The notes beneath the pieces were generated by a model, which ran no database searches, was not told the origin of the DNA, and saw nothing but the letters and a program-made list of their open reading frames with translations. The position numbers and the translations under genes were made by a program. From an uncultured Prevotellaceae bacterium (GTDB taxonomy: Bacteria > Bacteroidota > Bacteroidia > Bacteroidales > Bacteroidaceae), in contig ONJJ01000004.1 of assembly GCA_900318115.1 (NCBI GenBank), positions 1 to 64,000 of the forward strand: DNA of 64,000 nt, given 5' to 3'. Of the stretch, positions 26,003 to 37,537 are shown one piece after another (position 1 is the stretch's first letter; every line of letters begins with the position of its first letter).

Positions 26003-27175
26003 TCACATACTTTCCGCCAATATCTCCGTGATGTCCTCGGGCTTCAGATCGAGGTAGCCGGCAGGATAGCAGATGGTGCCAGCGGTGATGCCTGGCAGCA
26101 TATCCTTTGTGGCACCGAGTTCACTGATGGTCAGCGGCAGACCAATCTCCATCATCCACGCCTTCAAGGCATCGAGTCCGGCCTGGGCTATCTGCTCGTC
26201 GGTCATGCCACCTCCGTCTATGTTCCAGACATTCTTGGCGAAACGTACGAACTTCTGCAGTCCGGGCTGCATGGCACGCCGGTAGTAGGCCATAGAGACG
26301 GCAGCGAGTGCATAGCCGTGGGGAGCATGCGTCCAGGCACCTACAGAATGACCTATCATGTGTACCATCCAGTCCTGATGTTTGCCCAGACCGATGAGCG
26401 TGTTGAGTGCCCATGTAGCCGTCCACATGATGTTCGAACGAGCCTCGTAGTCCTGCGGATTCTCCACAGCCTTGCGTGAGGCCACGATGAGTCCGCGCAT
26501 CAGACCTTCGGACAGATAGTCGCTGGTGTTGTCGTCGGTGTCGCTGAAGTACTGTTCCATGATGTGGTTCATGATGTCGTAGATGCCAGCCTTCATCTGA
26601 TTGTCGGGCACGGTCATCGTGAACTTCGGATTCAGTATGGAGAACTTGGGCATCAGGCGGTTGTCGAACACGCGGCCCACTTTCAGCTTGTGCTCTGCAT
26701 CGGTAATCACCGAGCCGCCATTCATCTCCGAACCCGTTCCGGCCATTGTCAGGATACAGCCTATGGGCAGGATCTTCTGCTCCTGTGCGGGATTCTGCTG
26801 CTGCAGCCAGAACTGGTTCCAGTAGTCGCCGTCGTAGCCGGCCGACGCTGCCACGCCCTTAGAGTAGTCGCAGACGCTGCCGCCACCCAGAGAAAGAATC
26901 AGGTCCACATCGTTCTCGCGGGCAATCTTCACGCCCTCGTGCAGCTTCTCCAGAGTGGGATTGCTCATCACGCCAGGGTTTTCTACGATGGTCTTGCCGG
27001 CTTCGCGCAGGATGGCTACCACCTGGTCATAGATGCCGTTGCGCTTCACGCTGCCACTGCCGTAGTTCAGCATCACGACGGGGCCGAAGTTCATGAGTTC
27101 TTCCTTGAGGTAGTTCAGGGACTCGTCACCAAAATAGAGTTTGGTGGGATTGTAGTAAGAAAAATTTCCTTGCAT
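26003..27175 (-). CDS. Iron-containing alcohol dehydrogenase, butanol dehydrogenase type
   Basis: This 390-residue group III dehydrogenase reduces aldehydes to alcohols (or the reverse) with NAD(P)H in the cytoplasm. The nucleotide site is LILSLGGGSVCDYSKG near residues 96-111. Metal ligands are in DIMNHIMEQYF and HMIGHSVGAWTHAPHG, with the conserved His residues present. It closely resembles BdhA/YqhD-type enzymes. A strong ribosome site (AAGGAAA) precedes the ATG, and an ideal promoter lies about 130 bases upstream, so it is likely a single-gene transcript ending at the 25934-25972 terminator. Confidence 0.93.
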   Translation of the reverse strand: MQGNFSYYNPTKLYFGDESLNYLKEELMNFGPVVMLNYGSGSVKRNGIYDQVVAILREAGKTIVENPGVMSNPTLEKLHEGVKIARENDVDLILSLGGGSVCDYSKGVAASAGYDGDYWNQFWLQQQNPAQEQKILPIGCILTMAGTGSEMNGGSVITDAEHKLKVGRVFDNRLMPKFSILNPKFTMTVPDNQMKAGIYDIMNHIMEQYFSDTDDNTSDYLSEGLMRGLIVASRKAVENPQDYEARSNIMWTATWALNTLIGLGKHQDWMVHMIGHSVGAWTHAPHGYALAAVSMAYYRRAMQPGLQKFVRFAKNVWNIDGGGMTDEQIAQAGLDALKAWMMEIGLPLTISELGATKDMLPGITAGTICYPAGYLDLKPEDITEILAESM

Positions 27176-27303
27176 ATCTGTTTCCTTTTTATTTCAATTT
27201 ATCTGTTTTCACGATGAGAATGCCGTTGAATTATGTATCAGAACGAAATAAGACGACTCGCCGATTTAAGCATTGTCAAGAGGCTTGGCGGATTCTCGCG
27301 ATG

Positions 27304-27335
27304 CAAAGTTAAGGCTCAAATCTGGGACAGCCAAA
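27304..27335 (-). promoter_or_regulatory. Promoter of the alcohol dehydrogenase gene
   Basis: On the minus strand TTTG (27332-27335) and TAACTTTG (27304-27311) are separated by 20 bases, matching the Bacteroidales consensus. The leader is about 120 bases long. No obvious riboswitch fold was recognised in it. Confidence 0.8.
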
Positions 27336-27368
27336 CTTTTTTGAAGAAAAAGAAAAAATGGAAGCGGT

Positions 27369-28472
<1,104 letters not shown>

Positions 28473-28506
28473 TTATTTTTGGTTTTGGTTTTTATTGTCA
28501 AGGGGG

Positions 28507-28546
28507 AGGGAGATTCGCGCAAATATGCGCGACACCCAACCGAGGG
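28507..28546. repeat. Palindromic element A, copy 1 (intergenic)
   Basis: Forty bases containing the palindrome CGCGCAAATATGCGCG (28516-28531) followed by ACACCCAACCGAGGG. They match 59411-59450 with two differences and a variant inverted copy at about 51311-51350. This copy lies between mutL and trpS. Confidence 0.85.
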
Positions 28547-28548
28547 AA

Positions 28549-28613
28549 GAGAGGGGGCGGGAAGCCCGAGGAGAGGGGGCGGGAAGCCCGAGGAGAGAGG
28601 GCGGAAGGCCGAG
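28549..28613. repeat. 22-base G-rich tandem repeat (3 units)
   Basis: GAGAGGGGGCGGGAAGCCCGAG is repeated exactly at 28549-28570 and 28571-28592, with a 21-base variant at 28593-28613, directly beside element A. It lies between the mutL stop codon and trpS. Confidence 0.85.
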
Positions 28614-28617
28614 GGAT

Positions 28618-30543
28618 TTATTTGAAGAGGCGGTCGATGGTGTCCTGCGGGAGGACTGCTTGTATGATATGACCGTCGGGGGTGTGGACGGGGTCAGTGG
28701 TGGCGGCGAGCTGGCGCAGGAGGTCTTCCTGCTCCACGGGGCTGAGGAGTTGGCCTACAGGGATGGCAGCAGCGCGGGCCAGGGCCAGCGCCAAGCGCCC
28801 ATGGACGGCCTCGGAGGGAAGTGTGCCGCGATCGGCTGCGGCAGCCAACAGGTCCTGAAGCAGCTGCTGCGGATCGAGACCTTCGAGACCAGAGGGGATG
28901 CCGAGGATGCTGATAGTGCCGCCACCAAGGTCACTGAGGTCGAAACCCAGAGACTGAAGGTCGGACTGCACGGCAACAAGGGTGGTGGCGTCGGTGGCTG
29001 AAAGCTTGACGACATCGGGGAAGAGCAAACGCTGAGAGGGCAACGAGGAGGAAGCGGACTGCGCCAGATAGCGGTCATAGAGGACACGTATGTGGGCACG
29101 GTGCTGGTCGATGAAGAGCAGCCCCTCCTCGGTGGAAGAGAGGAGGTATTGTCCCCGATACTGAGCGAGAGAGGAGGTGGCAAAGGTGGAGGCGTCGGGG
29201 TCGAAAGCAGAGCCGCCTGGGTCCAAAGCGGGAAAACCGCCTTCCACCAATCCCGATGAAGGGACGGAAGAACGGGACGCGGCGGAGAGGCCATCGTAAA
29301 GGGATTCCCAACCTGACGGTACGGAGGAATGGGAGGAGGGGATGGCAGAGCCCGAGGAGAAGGGTGCTGGACCCGAAGAGGGTACAGCATGACCCGACGC
29401 GGAGTCGAAGGAACGGGAGGAGGGAGCAAAGGGATCGTAGGTGGGATCCACCTGAACCACAGGCTGGCGCGGCGCCGAGGTGGAGGGGTCCAAGGGGTTG
29501 AAGACGGGAATATCCGTGGGACGTCCTTCAGTATCGAAGTCTATGGAGGGAACGGCAGCAAAGCGGCCGAGAGCCTCGCGTACGGCAGCCAGGAGGATTT
29601 GCCAGATGGCCTGCTCGTTCTCGAACTTTATTTCGGTCTTGGTAGGATGGATATTGACATCAATCTCAGCAGGATTAACATCGAAGTAGAGGAAATAGGG
29701 CACCTGCTCGTCGGAGGGAATGAGCTGTGAGAAGGCTTCCAGGACGGCACGGTGGAAATAGGGATGCCGCATATAGCGGTTGTTGACGAAGAAGTACTGC
29801 TGTGCGCCACGCTTGCGCGAGGACTCGGGTGTGCCGATGAAGCCGTGGATGGTGACCATCGGAGTCTGGACCTCCACCGTAAGCAGCTTGTCGGCCAGCC
29901 GCGACCCGAAGACAGCTGCGATGCGCCCCTTCAGGCTGGAAGGTGTCAGGTTCAGGAGGGTGGTGCCATTGGAGGTGAGGGTGAAGGCGATGTCTGGATG
30001 TACGAGCACTATGCGCTCCAACTCCGATGAGATATTGGAGAGTTCGGTGTTGTTGGATTTGAGGAACTTACGGCGTGCGGGTACATTGAAGAAGAGGTTC
30101 TTGACGAGGAAGTTGGCCCCGACAGGGCATGCCACAGGTTCCTGAGATACGACATGAGAGCCCTCGAGGATCAGATGTGTCCCCAGTTCCTGCTCGGCAG
30201 TCCGCGTCAGCAGTTCCACCTGAGCCACAGCAGCGATGGAAGGCAGCGCCTCGCCACGGAAGCCCATGGTCGTGAGCGTGAAGAGATCGGCGGCCTGACG
30301 TATCTTGCTGGTGGCGTGACGTTCGAAAGCCAGACGAGCATCGGTCTCACTCATTCCACAGCCATCGTCAATCACCTGCAGGCTGGTGCGACCGGCATCA
30401 ATAGCAATAACTTCTATTCGGCGAGCACCCGCATCCACGGCATTCTCCACCAGTTCCTTGACCATGGAGGCAGGACGCTGGATGACTTCGCCGGCGGCTA
30501 TCTGATTGGCGACACTATCGGGAAGGAGTTGAATGAGGTCCAT
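28618..30543 (-). CDS. mutL: DNA mismatch repair protein MutL
   Basis: MutL links MutS mismatch recognition to strand removal. The N-terminal GHKL ATPase is clear: QLLPDSVANQIAAGEVIQRP, then ELVENAVDAGA, DDGCGM and TMGFRGEALPSI. A Ser/Pro/Ala-rich linker of about 110 residues (about 345-455) precedes the C-terminal dimerisation domain. That domain has DQHRAHIRVLYDRY near residue 475, where endonuclease-active MutL proteins have DQHA-x2-E-x4-E. Both glutamates are absent, so nicking activity is doubtful. The 641-residue length is normal. Confidence 0.96.
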   Translation of the reverse strand: MDLIQLLPDSVANQIAAGEVIQRPASMVKELVENAVDAGARRIEVIAIDAGRTSLQVIDDGCGMSETDARLAFERHATSKIRQAADLFTLTTMGFRGEALPSIAAVAQVELLTRTAEQELGTHLILEGSHVVSQEPVACPVGANFLVKNLFFNVPARRKFLKSNNTELSNISSELERIVLVHPDIAFTLTSNGTTLLNLTPSSLKGRIAAVFGSRLADKLLTVEVQTPMVTIHGFIGTPESSRKRGAQQYFFVNNRYMRHPYFHRAVLEAFSQLIPSDEQVPYFLYFDVNPAEIDVNIHPTKTEIKFENEQAIWQILLAAVREALGRFAAVPSIDFDTEGRPTDIPVFNPLDPSTSAPRQPVVQVDPTYDPFAPSSRSFDSASGHAVPSSGPAPFSSGSAIPSSHSSVPSGWESLYDGLSAASRSSVPSSGLVEGGFPALDPGGSAFDPDASTFATSSLAQYRGQYLLSSTEEGLLFIDQHRAHIRVLYDRYLAQSASSSLPSQRLLFPDVVKLSATDATTLVAVQSDLQSLGFDLSDLGGGTISILGIPSGLEGLDPQQLLQDLLAAAADRGTLPSEAVHGRLALALARAAAIPVGQLLSPVEQEDLLRQLAATTDPVHTPDGHIIQAVLPQDTIDRLFK

Positions 30544-30655
30544 TTTGGGGGACGAGCGGAGTTCGTAGTTTTCGGTTTATAGTTTTGCTCGGCGCTTGCG
30601 ACCCTTCACATTTGAAGTATGTTTCAAGGGAGCGGGCGAGGCCGATGTGTGGGAT

Positions 30656-30952
30656 TCAGAAACGGAAGGATCCGGTCATGAGGTAGTGCCAGAGGATGAG
30701 CAGAACGACAATGATGGCAATGGCGACACCGGGGTGCAGCCGTCTGCGGTCGGGGTCTGCCTTGCGGAGGTTCTGGGCGAACTTGCCGCGATAGGATTCG
30801 ATATCGGGCATATACTCGGGCTTTTCGCCCTTAGCAATCTGCTCCTCACGCTTGGCCTCAGCGACAAGACGATCGAGTTTATCCTTGCGTTCGGAGGTGT
30901 AGATGTGGACGCCACGGAAACGACGTGGACTGCGGGTGGAGAAGAGGGACAT
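30656..30952 (-). CDS. Small conserved membrane protein of unknown function
   Basis: This 98-residue protein has a charged, Arg/Lys/Glu-rich N-terminal part (MSLFSTRSPRRFRGVHIYTS onward). One C-terminal transmembrane helix covers about residues 74-92 (HPGVAIAIIVVLLILWHYLM). The topology fits a tail-anchored inner-membrane protein facing the cytoplasm. It sits between the OstA-like gene and mutL, a position where Bacteroidales genomes often have a small protein. I do not know its function. Confidence 0.75.
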   Translation of the reverse strand: MSLFSTRSPRRFRGVHIYTSERKDKLDRLVAEAKREEQIAKGEKPEYMPDIESYRGKFAQNLRKADPDRRRLHPGVAIAIIVVLLILWHYLMTGSFRF

Positions 30953-30957
30953 ATATG

Positions 30958-31009
30958 AATGAGAAATGAGAAATGAAAAATGAAAAATGAGAAATGAGAG
31001 AAAGGGAGG
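30958..31009. repeat. ATGAGAAATGAAAA simple repeat
   Basis: Short units of ATGAGAA and ATGAAAA are repeated about seven times between the OstA-like gene and the small membrane protein gene. It is similar in style to the GTGAAAAGTGAAA array at 19081-19160. Confidence 0.7.
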
Positions 31010-31025
31010 TGGTGGGGATGAGGGG

Positions 31026-33035
31026 CTACTGCATCTTCAAAGCTTTCTGATTGGCACCTCCGGGTGGTCCTGCTTTCTTGCTTGGCATATTGGACTTGGG
31101 CTTGGCATGTTGGACAGAAGCCTTGAGCTCGGTGCCTTCTTTCTTCGGGCGCCAATTGAAGATGTCATCCTTGTTCAGGGGACGGACATAGTCAAACCAT
31201 TGGAAATTATCGAGATATCGGACGCTGGGCTGTACGAGCGCAAGGGGATGCAGACAGCCATCAACCTGGCCGATGAACTTAATCTGGTCCAACTTATTCT
31301 TGGCCATGAACAGCTGTAGGAGAGTGCCTTCAGCATGGAGCAAGCCAATCATCAGGCTGTCCGAGTCATAGGGAAAGTAATTCACCAAGACATTACCCTC
31401 GACGATGGTGCGGTCCATCTGTCCCTTGACGAAGAAACTGCGCATAAGTGCACCTGTGACCTGATTATAGCACATGGAATCTATGCGCTCAACGGAGAGG
31501 GCTTGGCGGATGACGTGGGTGCTATCAACGGTGGAGTCATTGACCCAAGCCTTGATTTCCTCGCCCAAAAGCTGTTGGCCGTTTTGCCAGAGAATGGGAT
31601 CCTTGTACATGGTCATGCAGGAATCCTTGGAGATGAACACCAAGGAGTCACAGACGGCCTGAATATCACGGCGATAGGCACGGACATGATAGTAGGCACG
31701 AATCTCACGCCAGACGGAGTCGGCGGGAGCGGGAGAAGCTGTAAGGGTATCTTTCGCAGCGGAGGGGGCGGAGGGAGGAGGGAGGGAGGAGGTGGAGGGG
31801 GCAGCGAGCGGGGCCGGGATGACGGAGGCGGTGTCGGCGGGAAAACCGCCGACCACTCGACCCTTGGCAAGGGAATCTGCGGGGAGGAAGGCGGAATCTG
31901 CGGAGACGGAAGCGATGGGGAGGGAGGCAGAATCTGCAGGGAGGGAAGCGATGGGGAGGGAGGCAGAATCTGCAGGGAGGGAAGCGATGGGGAGGGAGGC
32001 GGAGGAGGCGCGAAGGGAGGAAGCGGAGGGGAGGGAATCGGCGGGAATCGTGTCGGGCTCCAAAAAGTAAGTGAACAGCTTGAAGGTGTCTGCGTGAACG
32101 TAGAAGGTGTCGCGTTGGGAATAATCTATGCAGACGGCACTGTCGGAAGCTTCGGCATAGCCGAGAGAGTCACTGTAGAGGACGTAGTTGCCTCGGAGTT
32201 CATTGCGATTGTCGCGGTCGATGTAGATGACGCGGCCATAGGCCTTGGAGAGTGTGCTGTCGGACTGGTAGTAAAGAGAATCGCCCTCGATGCTGACACC
32301 TTTGTTGCTGACAATGGAACGATCAAGCAGGTAGGCACGTTCACCACGGGTATCATAGGTGCCATTCTCGCTGTAGATATGGTTGTCACCGTTGTCGATA
32401 TTCGAGGGACCAACGATACGTGCAAAGCCGGAGCCGGTGTTGTAGTGCAGTGTGTCGGAGATAAGGGTGGTCTTTGGACTCTTGAGGTCAACGTTGTAGT
32501 TGAACACGGCTTCGCGAGTGGGGGGGCTGTACTGCCCCCACTCACTCTCGAGAGTGTTGTCACCATCGACCATGCGACCACCATTGAAGAAATAGCCGAG
32601 TTCGTAGAGACGGTCATAGTCCAGGGAGTCGCAGTAGAGGCGCATCTTGTTGTGCGTCAGGATAACGTTATAGCGAGCTCTGGCGAGCTGGTCGGAGCCG
32701 TCGTAGAAGAGGACGTCGGAGACAAGTGTCAGCGTGTCGCCCTGATTCATGTGGACATTGCCAAAGGCATCGAAGGAGTTGGATTGCTGATAGTAGAGTG
32801 CGCTGTCGCAGGTGAGGATGACATCGTCGTGACGAAAGCGGACGTTTCCCACCAGGATCTGGGCATCACGATTGATGCGCTGGTTGAAGTAGAGTTCGTC
32901 GGAATGGAGCAGATGAATCAACGAGCCCTTCTGCCGAGGCTTCTGATTGCCTCGGCGCGCGGGCGGCGCTGCCACGATAAAGACAGCCACCGATGCCACG
33001 ATCAGCGAAAGTAAGTAGCGCGATTTCAATAGCAA
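31026..33035 (-). CDS. Large OstA/LptA-like periplasmic protein
   Basis: The 669-residue protein has an N-terminal signal-like helix (MLLKSRYLLSLIVASVAVFI). Repeated OstA/LptA-fold beta segments follow (HSDELYFNQRINRDAQILVG, GNVHMNQGDTLTLVSDVLFY, LISDTLHYNTGSG). The fold carries lipopolysaccharide or lipooligosaccharide across the periplasm. A low-complexity linker at about residues 335-435, rich in Ser/Ala/Pro/Asp, contains three 36-base repeats encoding SASLPIASLPAD. A second OstA-like segment (WREIRAYYHVRAYRRDIQAV) follows. The start is a TTG at 33035, 9 bases after the stop of the upstream surA-like gene; a TTG two codons later is also possible. It is probably translated in one operon with the two isomerases. 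Confidence 0.82.
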   Translation of the reverse strand: MLLKSRYLLSLIVASVAVFIVAAPPARRGNQKPRQKGSLIHLLHSDELYFNQRINRDAQILVGNVRFRHDDVILTCDSALYYQQSNSFDAFGNVHMNQGDTLTLVSDVLFYDGSDQLARARYNVILTHNKMRLYCDSLDYDRLYELGYFFNGGRMVDGDNTLESEWGQYSPPTREAVFNYNVDLKSPKTTLISDTLHYNTGSGFARIVGPSNIDNGDNHIYSENGTYDTRGERAYLLDRSIVSNKGVSIEGDSLYYQSDSTLSKAYGRVIYIDRDNRNELRGNYVLYSDSLGYAEASDSAVCIDYSQRDTFYVHADTFKLFTYFLEPDTIPADSLPSASSLRASSASLPIASLPADSASLPIASLPADSASLPIASVSADSAFLPADSLAKGRVVGGFPADTASVIPAPLAAPSTSSLPPPSAPSAAKDTLTASPAPADSVWREIRAYYHVRAYRRDIQAVCDSLVFISKDSCMTMYKDPILWQNGQQLLGEEIKAWVNDSTVDSTHVIRQALSVERIDSMCYNQVTGALMRSFFVKGQMDRTIVEGNVLVNYFPYDSDSLMIGLLHAEGTLLQLFMAKNKLDQIKFIGQVDGCLHPLALVQPSVRYLDNFQWFDYVRPLNKDDIFNWRPKKEGTELKASVQHAKPKSNMPSKKAGPPGGANQKALKMQ
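31890..31997. repeat. 36-base tandem repeat (3 units) inside the OstA-like gene
   Basis: Units at 31890-31925, 31926-31961 and 31962-31997. The last two are identical. Each encodes the 12-residue unit SASLPIASLPAD, or a close variant, in the interdomain linker. Confidence 0.88.
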
Positions 33036-33044
33036 TCGTTATCT

Positions 33045-34409
33045 TTAGTCCTTGACCCAACCAGGGTACTGGAAGTCGCATTGCTGCCAGTCGGGATTTA
33101 TGCGCACGTAGGTGCTACGCTGCTTCTCTCGGATCCATTTCTGGATGAACTCCTCGGAACGGCGGTCCTGCACGATTTGTTTGAGAATCTGGAAATCCTC
33201 GGTAATCGTGGCGGTGTGAGAGGGGATGCGGCTCTTGAGTTTAACGACAGCGCACTGTATCTTGCCAGCCTTGTCCATCATCTGGAACGGCTTAGAGATT
33301 TCACCAACCTCCATTCCCTCGACCACACGGGCAATCTCCGTAGGCAGTTCAGCCATACGGAAACGTGAAGTCCGCATACGTTCGCCGGTAGCCGGATTCG
33401 CTGTGACGTTGAACATCAGGCCCCGGTTGTTGCGCGAATCCTTGTCATCAGAAAGCAGACTTGCAGCATCCTCGAAGGTGAACTTTTCAGCTTTGATGTC
33501 CAAGACGATAGAGTCCAGACGAGCCAGCCCTGCCTGCACATCCTGATCGTCCACATGCACGCGTTTAAGAATATGGCGGAGCTTGAGCTTGTCGCCACGC
33601 TTGTCCACAAGCTGAATGATGTGGTAGCCGTACTGCGACTCCACTATCTTCGAGACTTTCTTGGGATCGGTGAGGCTCCAGGCCACGTTGGCAAAGGCGG
33701 GGTCAAGGTCCATCTTGCTCATGTAGTCCATCTCACCACCCTGGCGCGCGGACTCGGTGTCGTCACTGTACATACGCGCCAGCACAGAGAAGGTCTGCGT
33801 GCCGCCGTTGATCTGCTCGGTGTAGTCGCGCAGCAGTCCCTTGATACGGTCGATTTCCTCCTGGCGCACCTTGGGATGCTCTGCCAGCAGTTCCACCTCC
33901 ACCTGCGTGGGAATCTGGGGCAGCGAGTCCTCGGGGAAGTCCTTGAAGAAGTGACGCACCTCAGCCGGAGTCACCTTGATGTCCTTGGTCAGATGGGTAC
34001 GCACCTCGCTCATTATCTGATTAGCACGTATGAGGTCAAACGTCTCTTCGCGGATTTGCGAGAGCGTCATGCCACGGTATTCCTCCAACTTCTCCTTGGA
34101 GCCCGCTTCCTGCACCCACTGATTAATAAACATCTCCACACGACGGTTGATGTTCTCTGCCGGCACATCGATGGAGTCTATCTTTGCCTGATGAAGGAAG
34201 AGTTTCTGCAGAGCCAGGTTCTCTGGAATGGTGCAGTAAGGATTACCGCTTACGCGCTGCATCTGCTGGCGGGTCTTCTCCACATCGCTGCGGAAGATGG
34301 CCTCATCGCCCACGACCCAGACGACTTCGTCGATGACATTGTTCAGCTGGGCAGAGGCTGTCAGATGAAGCCCCACCAGAACCGCTGCAAAAAGGTATTT
34401 GAGTTTCAT
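33045..34409 (-). CDS. SurA-like periplasmic peptidyl-prolyl isomerase/chaperone
   Basis: This 454-residue exported protein (signal peptide MKLKYLFAAVLVGLHLTASA) has a SurA-type N-terminal chaperone region (NNVIDEVVWVVGDEAIFRSD). Two parvulin-type segments follow: ARMYSDDTESARQGGEMDYM with SQYGYHIIQLVDKRGD, then a more divergent LRHILKRVHVDDQDV. SurA proteins escort unfolded outer-membrane proteins through the periplasm. It starts 2 bases after the upstream parvulin gene and is followed 9 bases later by the OstA-like gene. Confidence 0.92.
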   Translation of the reverse strand: MKLKYLFAAVLVGLHLTASAQLNNVIDEVVWVVGDEAIFRSDVEKTRQQMQRVSGNPYCTIPENLALQKLFLHQAKIDSIDVPAENINRRVEMFINQWVQEAGSKEKLEEYRGMTLSQIREETFDLIRANQIMSEVRTHLTKDIKVTPAEVRHFFKDFPEDSLPQIPTQVEVELLAEHPKVRQEEIDRIKGLLRDYTEQINGGTQTFSVLARMYSDDTESARQGGEMDYMSKMDLDPAFANVAWSLTDPKKVSKIVESQYGYHIIQLVDKRGDKLKLRHILKRVHVDDQDVQAGLARLDSIVLDIKAEKFTFEDAASLLSDDKDSRNNRGLMFNVTANPATGERMRTSRFRMAELPTEIARVVEGMEVGEISKPFQMMDKAGKIQCAVVKLKSRIPSHTATITEDFQILKQIVQDRRSEEFIQKWIREKQRSTYVRINPDWQQCDFQYPGWVKD

Positions 34410-34411
34410 TT

Positions 34412-35851
34412 TCAGTGTTTGTTAACGGTGGCTAACGCCTCCTTGTAAATAACCACGGGATAGCGACGACGGAGTTCATCGACGAACTCCTGCTCCTTCA
34501 TAGCCTGATAGTCGGCCACGACCTGTGCGTTGACGTCGTACCAGTACTTGGGTCCTTTCTTCAATAAACGTCCCACAACGGCTGTCGCCGGGTAACGCGG
34601 ATTGATGCGGGTCTTGCCCTCGCGGACCTTGAATACCAACGAGTCGACGAGAGCATTGTCGCCCTGGGTGAACATACGGCGCTCGAAACGCACTTGCACG
34701 GAGTCCTTGTTGAACTGCGTCTTGACGATGTCTGCCCAACGGTTCTCGTTCTTCTGCTTCTTCAGGGCCTTTTGCACCTGCTTGAGGACTTGAGCGTCCT
34801 GAGCCTGCAGGAGGGCTCCGGCGTAGGTAGGTTTCTCGAACGAGTAGTTCTTCTTATTCTTCTTAAAATAATTCTCCAGAGCTGCGGTGTCCTTGGCTGC
34901 CGGTTCCCAGACCTGACGCTGACAGATTTCATAGAGCAACAGGCCATCGTGATACTCCTGGATGAGGTACTTCAGTTCGTCGTCCTGAGCAGCCAGGCGC
35001 TCAGACTCCTCGTCGAGGACCTGCTCGGCAGTCTTCTGTCCGCCGCTAATCTTGACCAGACTATCGACGACAGTTCCTGCAATCTTATCCTTCATACCAC
35101 GTGCATCGAGGAAAGTACGGATGCGGGGAGCCAGGGTATCGTATGGTTCCAGAGGCTTGGTGTCCATCAACTTGATGATGTGCCATCCAACGGTGGACTG
35201 CAACGGCTGGCTGACCTCACCGACCTGCAGTGCATAGGCTGCATCCTCCAATTCCTTCAGCAACTGGTGGGGACCAATCCATCCAATCACGCCTCCACGG
35301 CGGGCAGTGCCTTGATCCTCGGAACATTGCATGGCGACTTCCGAGAAGTCACGTCCTTGAGCAAGCACGGAATTGATGCTGTCGATGCGAGCCTTGGCGG
35401 CAGCCTGCTGCTCGGGAGTAGCCTGCTGAAGCAGACGGACAAAGATGTGAGCGGGTTCTATCAGCTGTTTGCCTTCGAGCTGCTTGAGCATATTATCGTA
35501 GTACGCGCGCACCTCTGCCTCCTCGGCTTCGGGAGTAACGAGCAAAGGACGAATCTGCTGGTCGCGATAGCTGCGGAACTCCTGCTGATAGCTGCTGAGA
35601 GTGTCGAGTTTGGCATCCAAAGCGGCCTCCACCTTCAGTTTGTAGTTGACAAAGAGCTCTGCGTACTCCTCCACCGACTTCTTGTCGATGACGCCATCGG
35701 TGTTGTTTTTATTGAAATTATATTCGAACTCACTGCGGGTGACGTCCTTACCATTGATTTTCATGACCACGGGATCCGCGGAGGACTGGGCAGTGGCTGT
35801 CAGAGACAAAAGATAGAAGATAAAAGATAAAAATAGAGATTGGTGTTTCAT
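34412..35851 (-). CDS. Exported parvulin-type peptidyl-prolyl isomerase
   Basis: The 479-residue protein has a signal peptide (MKHQSLFLSFIFYLLSLTATA), then MKINGKDVTRSEFEYNFNKN, a PpiD/SurA-like helical region. One parvulin domain lies at about residues 120-230 (IEPAHIFVRLLQ, CSEDQGTARRGGVIGWIGPH, GWHIIKLMD), followed by a long helical C-terminus. It probably folds outer-membrane or secreted proteins. The codons of the signal peptide form a TTTTATCTTTTATCTTC simple repeat at about 35808-35836. It lies 36 bases downstream of guaB and 2 bases upstream of the SurA-like gene. Confidence 0.9.
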   Translation of the reverse strand: MKHQSLFLSFIFYLLSLTATAQSSADPVVMKINGKDVTRSEFEYNFNKNNTDGVIDKKSVEEYAELFVNYKLKVEAALDAKLDTLSSYQQEFRSYRDQQIRPLLVTPEAEEAEVRAYYDNMLKQLEGKQLIEPAHIFVRLLQQATPEQQAAAKARIDSINSVLAQGRDFSEVAMQCSEDQGTARRGGVIGWIGPHQLLKELEDAAYALQVGEVSQPLQSTVGWHIIKLMDTKPLEPYDTLAPRIRTFLDARGMKDKIAGTVVDSLVKISGGQKTAEQVLDEESERLAAQDDELKYLIQEYHDGLLLYEICQRQVWEPAAKDTAALENYFKKNKKNYSFEKPTYAGALLQAQDAQVLKQVQKALKKQKNENRWADIVKTQFNKDSVQVRFERRMFTQGDNALVDSLVFKVREGKTRINPRYPATAVVGRLLKKGPKYWYDVNAQVVADYQAMKEQEFVDELRRRYPVVIYKEALATVNKH

Positions 35852-35887
35852 CTTTTTTGCCTTGGTTACAAATTCAATCTTAATCTA

Positions 35888-37506
<1,619 letters not shown>

Positions 37507-37537
37507 AAGGTATTTAAGCATCGAAAAACGCGATGAA

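Noticed and set aside
25432-26031. Open frames across the repeat region after the small lipoprotein
   Set aside because: They consist of His/Pro/Thr repeats from the 22-base array and run through the inverted repeat; no start signals.
30320-30345. Third copy of the AAGCCAGACGAG leader motif inside mutL
   Set aside because: Only the 12-base block matches, in coding sequence (ARLAFER region, opposite strand), without the second block; likely chance.
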